From the NCBI RefSeq assembly GCF_900187305.1, contig NZ_LT906434.1, positions 930,001 through 994,000 on the forward strand: a DNA stretch of 64,000 nucleotides, read 5' to 3'. The translations under genes were made by a program, and so were the position numbers. This stretch comes from Neisseria zoodegmatis. Lineage in GTDB: Bacteria; Pseudomonadota; Gammaproteobacteria; Burkholderiales; Neisseriaceae. Below the pieces are notes generated by a model. It did no database searches, was not told the origin of the DNA, and saw nothing but the letters and a program-made list of their open reading frames with translations. Below, in pieces: positions 60,892 through 64,000 of this stretch (positions within the stretch are counted from its first letter, which is position 1; every line of letters starts with the position of its first letter).

Positions 60892-63800
60892 TTAAGCCGG
60901 TTCCGCCATGCTCAAGGCCTGTTGGATATCCACCGCCACAATCCGCGATACGCCTTTTTCCTGCATGGTTACGCCGATAAGCTGTTCGGCCATTTCCATG
61001 GTGAGGCGGTTGTGCGAGATGTAGAGAAACTGGGTTTGCGCCGACATTTCTTTCACCAAATTGCAGAAGCGGCCGGTGTTGGCATCGTCGAGCGGTGCGT
61101 CCACTTCATCGAGCAGGCAGAAGGGGGCGGGGTTGAGGCTGAACAGGGCAAACACCAAGCTCATGGCAGTGAGGGCTTTTTCGCCGCCGCTCAAGAGGTG
61201 GATGGTGCTGTTTTTCTTGCCGGGCGGACGGGCCATGATGGACACGCCGGAAGTGAGCAGGTCGTCGCCGATCATGTGCAGTTTGGCTTCGCCGCCGCCG
61301 AACAGGGTGGGGAAGAAGGTTTGTACTTTCTCGTTAACGGCATCGAAGGTTTCTTTAAACCGCGATTTGGTTTTGTTGTCGATTTGTTCGATGGCTTCTT
61401 CGAGCAGGTCAATAGCGGCCTGCACGTCTTCACTTTGCCCGCGGTAGTAGCCGTCGCGTTCGCGGGCTTCTTCCAACTCTTGCAGGGCGGCGAGATTGAC
61501 CGCGCCGAGTGCTTCGATTTGTTGGGCAAGGCTGCCGATGTCGCTGCTGAGGGTTTTCAGGCTGCCGGACGCTGCGGCCAGCGATTCCAGCGCATCGAGA
61601 TCGGCTTGCCGTTCGCTGAGGTTTTGGTGGAAGCGTTTGGCGTTCAGCAGAGCTTCTTGTTGTTGCAGCAGCGCGGTTTGGGTAGCGGCTTGAAGTTGCG
61701 GCAGTTTGGCCGACAGGGTTTGCTGGCGGGCATATTGTTCGCGGCCTTTTGCTTGGGTGACGGCGAGTTGTTCCTGCATGGCGGCGTATTGCTCGTCGAG
61801 GGTTTGTACGGATTCGGTCAGTTCGCTGAGTTTGGCTTGCTGTTCGTCGTTTTGGGTTTCGGTTTCGTAGGCAAGGGCCAGTTCGGATTGGCGTTCCTGC
61901 CAGTCGAAAGTTTGCTGCTCAAGCTGTATGAGTTGTTGCTGGAAGTGCTGTTTTTGCTGTTGCAGTTTGTGCACGGCCACTTCTGCCAAACCGTATTGGC
62001 GGTTGGCTTCGAGCAGCGCAAGCTGGGCTTGTTTCAGACGGCCTTGTTGTTCTTGACGGCTGCCGCCGGTGTTTTGCTGCTGGTGTTCGAGTTCGGCTGC
62101 GGCTTCGGTAAGCGTGGCGATATCGTCTTCGAGGCCGTCTGAAGTTTGTTCGAGAATGATTTGTTCTTCTGCGAGTTGCGCCAGTTCACGCTCGATATGC
62201 TCGCGGCGGATTTGACCTTGATTGGTGCGGGCGAGCAGTTCGGCGGCGCGGTTTTGTGCCGCTTGGTATTGCTGGCTGTGCTGTTTTTGCTGCTGTTGCA
62301 GGTTTTTATGGTGTTGTTCGGCAGCGTTCAAGGCATTTTGGGTTTGGGCGGACTGCTGCTCGGCGGCGGCCAGTTGGGGGGTGATTTGTTCCAGTTCGGC
62401 GGTTAATTCGTCCAAACGGGCTTTGCGCGCCATCAGGTTGTCTTGCGCGGCTTGGGCGTACAGCACCACGCTGACGCGGTCGATTTGGTGGCCTTCGGGG
62501 GTTAGCCAGACTTGGTTGTTTTGCAAGTCGGCTTGGTGCTGGATGGCGTAATCCAAATCGGGCGCGCATAAAACGCCGTCCAGCCAATGATGTAAGGCCG
62601 TCTGAAAAGGGGCTTTGGCTTGGATTTGGTTTAAGAGTGCTTGAGCGGGCAGGGTTTTCTTGAGGCCACCTGAAAGATTATCGGCCAACCAAGCGGCGCT
62701 GCCTTCGGGCAGCGGCGACGGCAGGCTGAACGAAGGCGGTACGGCGCGGGCGTGCAGCCGTTCGGCCAAAATAACGCTTAAGGCGTGCTGCCAGTCGGCA
62801 GGGGCGGTGATGTGCTGCCACAGTTGGGGGGCTTCGGCTGCTGCGGTGTGTTGCCAAAAATCGGTTTGGGCGGCTTCGTCTTGGGCAAGCAGTTGTGCCA
62901 ATGCCTGCTGTTGCGCTTGTAGGGTGATGTGTTGTTGCTTCAGGTTTTGCAGGTGTTGTGAGGCCGTCTGAAACTGTTCGCGCAGATGATTGAGCTGTTC
63001 TTCGGCGGCGACAATCTGTTCTTCGTAATGTTCTTGTTGGCTTTGCAGCAAGGCGGCCTGCTCTTGTGCGGCGTCGGTTTCGCTGTCGTCGGGCAGGTTG
63101 AGTGCTTGGCTTTCCTGTTTCAGACGGCCTCTGCGTGCTTCGTGTTGTTGCAGGGTTTGCTGCGAATGGGCGAGTTGCTGCTGTTTCAAGGCCAGCTCGC
63201 GTTTGATGCGGTTGTGTTCGTCTTGCTGGTTTTGATAGGCGGTGTTGAGTGCCGACTGCGCTTCTTCGAGTTCGGGCAGGCGTTCTTCGTATTCGGCAAC
63301 CTGCATGGCCAGTTCGGCCAGTTCGGCTTGTTTGTCTTCTATATGGATGTCGGCTTCTTCAAGCTGTACACGGATTTCCTGCTGTTCTTGATGGATGCGC
63401 GAAAGCTGCACTTGTGCGGCGGCTTTGTCGCGCTCGATGCGTTGATGCAGGGTTTGTTGGTGGCGGATTTGTTCTTCCAAGCGGGCAATCTGTTCGCGCA
63501 ATACACCGCGCTGATTGCTGATGTCGTGCACGCTTTGCTGCTGCGCCTGCTCGGTGGCTTGTAGGGCGTGGATTTCTTCGGTTAGAGCTTGAACTTGGGC
63601 GGCGGTTTCGTCTTGCTGTTGTTGGAAGGTTTGATGTTGCGCGGTGGCTTTGTCGGCTGTGGCTAGCGATTGCTGCCATTGCACGTAGTCGAGCAAATCT
63701 TGCTGCTGCGAAAGCTGACGGGTGAGCGTTTGGTAGCGCTCGGCAGTTTCGGCCTGCTTTTCGAGTTTTTCCACTTGGCGGGCGAGTTCGCTCTGTAAAT

Positions 63801-64000
63801 CAGACAATCGCTGCAGATGCTCGCGGGTGTCTTTCAGACGGCCTTCCGTTTCTTTGCGGCGTTCTTTGTATTTGGATACGCCCGCCGCTTCTTCTATATA
63901 TGCCCGCAATTCTTCCGGCCGCGCTTCGATGATGCGCGAAATCATGCCTTGTTCAATCACGGCATAACCGCGCGCGCCTACGCCGGTGCCGAGAAAGAGA
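60892..64000 (-). CDS. smc: Chromosome segregation protein SMC, partial (N-terminus off the right edge)
   Basis: About 1035 residues of an expected 1160 or so are inside the window; reading at the edge gives LFLGTGVGARGYAVIEQGMISR, so the start lies beyond 64000. Long coiled-coil arms rich in Gln, Glu, Leu and Ala flank a hinge near the middle. The C-terminal head has the ABC signature LLSGGEKALTAMSLVFALF and Walker B FCLLDEVDAPLDD. SMC organises and compacts the chromosome with ScpA/ScpB. Several DUS copies are inside the coding sequence. Confidence 0.97.
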   Translation of the reverse strand, partial: LFLGTGVGARGYAVIEQGMISRIIEARPEELRAYIEEAAGVSKYKERRKETEGRLKDTREHLQRLSDLQSELARQVEKLEKQAETAERYQTLTRQLSQQQDLLDYVQWQQSLATADKATAQHQTFQQQQDETAAQVQALTEEIHALQATEQAQQQSVHDISNQRGVLREQIARLEEQIRHQQTLHQRIERDKAAAQVQLSRIHQEQQEIRVQLEEADIHIEDKQAELAELAMQVAEYEERLPELEEAQSALNTAYQNQQDEHNRIKRELALKQQQLAHSQQTLQQHEARRGRLKQESQALNLPDDSETDAAQEQAALLQSQQEHYEEQIVAAEEQLNHLREQFQTASQHLQNLKQQHITLQAQQQALAQLLAQDEAAQTDFWQHTAAAEAPQLWQHITAPADWQHALSVILAERLHARAVPPSFSLPSPLPEGSAAWLADNLSGGLKKTLPAQALLNQIQAKAPFQTALHHWLDGVLCAPDLDYAIQHQADLQNNQVWLTPEGHQIDRVSVVLYAQAAQDNLMARKARLDELTAELEQITPQLAAAEQQSAQTQNALNAAEQHHKNLQQQQKQHSQQYQAAQNRAAELLARTNQGQIRREHIERELAQLAEEQIILEQTSDGLEDDIATLTEAAAELEHQQQNTGGSRQEQQGRLKQAQLALLEANRQYGLAEVAVHKLQQQKQHFQQQLIQLEQQTFDWQERQSELALAYETETQNDEQQAKLSELTESVQTLDEQYAAMQEQLAVTQAKGREQYARQQTLSAKLPQLQAATQTALLQQQEALLNAKRFHQNLSERQADLDALESLAAASGSLKTLSSDIGSLAQQIEALGAVNLAALQELEEARERDGYYRGQSEDVQAAIDLLEEAIEQIDNKTKSRFKETFDAVNEKVQTFFPTLFGGGEAKLHMIGDDLLTSGVSIMARPPGKKNSTIHLLSGGEKALTAMSLVFALFSLNPAPFCLLDEVDAPLDDANTGRFCNLVKEMSAQTQFLYISHNRLTMEMAEQLIGVTMQEKGVSRIVAVDIQQALSMAEPA

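Noticed and set aside
60832..62142. A 436-codon open frame on the plus strand
   Set aside because: It is antisense to smc; the repetitive coiled-coil codons (Gln, Glu, Leu, Ala) leave a long open complement. The smc frame has all family motifs.

Overview
The window is a gene-dense chromosomal segment of a Neisseria species. The clearest sign is the 12-mer AGGCCGTCTGAA, the AG variant of the Neisseriaceae DNA uptake sequence (DUS), which occurs dozens of times on both strands, very often as inverted pairs that form transcription terminators. Gene content agrees: a P64K-type lipoyl-E3, AsnC next to gcvT, ccoG/ccoH, neisserial PilZ and rpmF-plsX. The AG dialect suggests a commensal or animal-associated Neisseria rather than N. 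meningitidis or N. gonorrhoeae, where ATGCCGTCTGAA is the main form.

Layout. 1-6.2 kb: lipooligosaccharide sugar genes on the minus strand (gmhB fragment, a GT4 glycosyltransferase, rfbC-rfbA-rfbB for a dTDP-deoxysugar, and two tandem AT-rich GT9 transferases). 6.3-13.4 kb: a small soluble protein, an LprI-domain lipoprotein, gltS, truA, an Na+/H+ antiporter with a long leader, and two conserved uncharacterised proteins. 13.6-20.4 kb: the glycine cleavage region, with an AsnC/Lrp regulator, a tandem glycine riboswitch, gcvT, an inserted AT-rich Abi_C gene, an aldehyde dehydrogenase, two lipoproteins, gcvH and a racemase. 20.5-24.7 kb: a Tat-exported flavin amine oxidase and ccoG-ccoH for cbb3 oxidase assembly. 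24.9-33.1 kb: a MocR regulator, waaF, psd, a pseudouridine synthase, queH, holB, pilZ and mutY. 33.7-40.1 kb: the pyruvate dehydrogenase genes aceE-aceF-lpdA. 40.3-46.7 kb: xseA, a BCCT transporter with a 42-residue membrane protein, a second tiny membrane protein and the copper ATPase ccoI. 46.7-48.9 kb: queE-queD-queC behind a preQ1 riboswitch. 49.3-51.0 kb: a trimeric autotransporter adhesin. 51.2-60.1 kb: fatty acid and phospholipid genes (fabD, fabH, plsX) with tRNA-Pro, maf, yceD, rpmF and others. 60.2-64.0 kb: ubiA, ubiC and most of smc, which runs off the right edge.

Genes that work together: gcvT and gcvH (glycine catabolism, with riboswitch and probable AsnC control); ccoG/ccoH/ccoI (cbb3 oxidase maturation); queC/D/E/H (queuosine); aceE/F/lpdA (pyruvate to acetyl-CoA); fabD/fabH/plsX/psd (lipids); ubiC/ubiA (first steps of ubiquinone synthesis); waaF, gmhB and the glycosyltransferases (LOS). 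The most interesting non-routine items are the Abi_C protein with a HEPN-like RN-x5-H motif between gcvT and aldA, the glycine riboswitch whose second aptamer uses a DUS pair as its P3 helix, and the adhesin stalk with 14 consecutive IxxN heptads.
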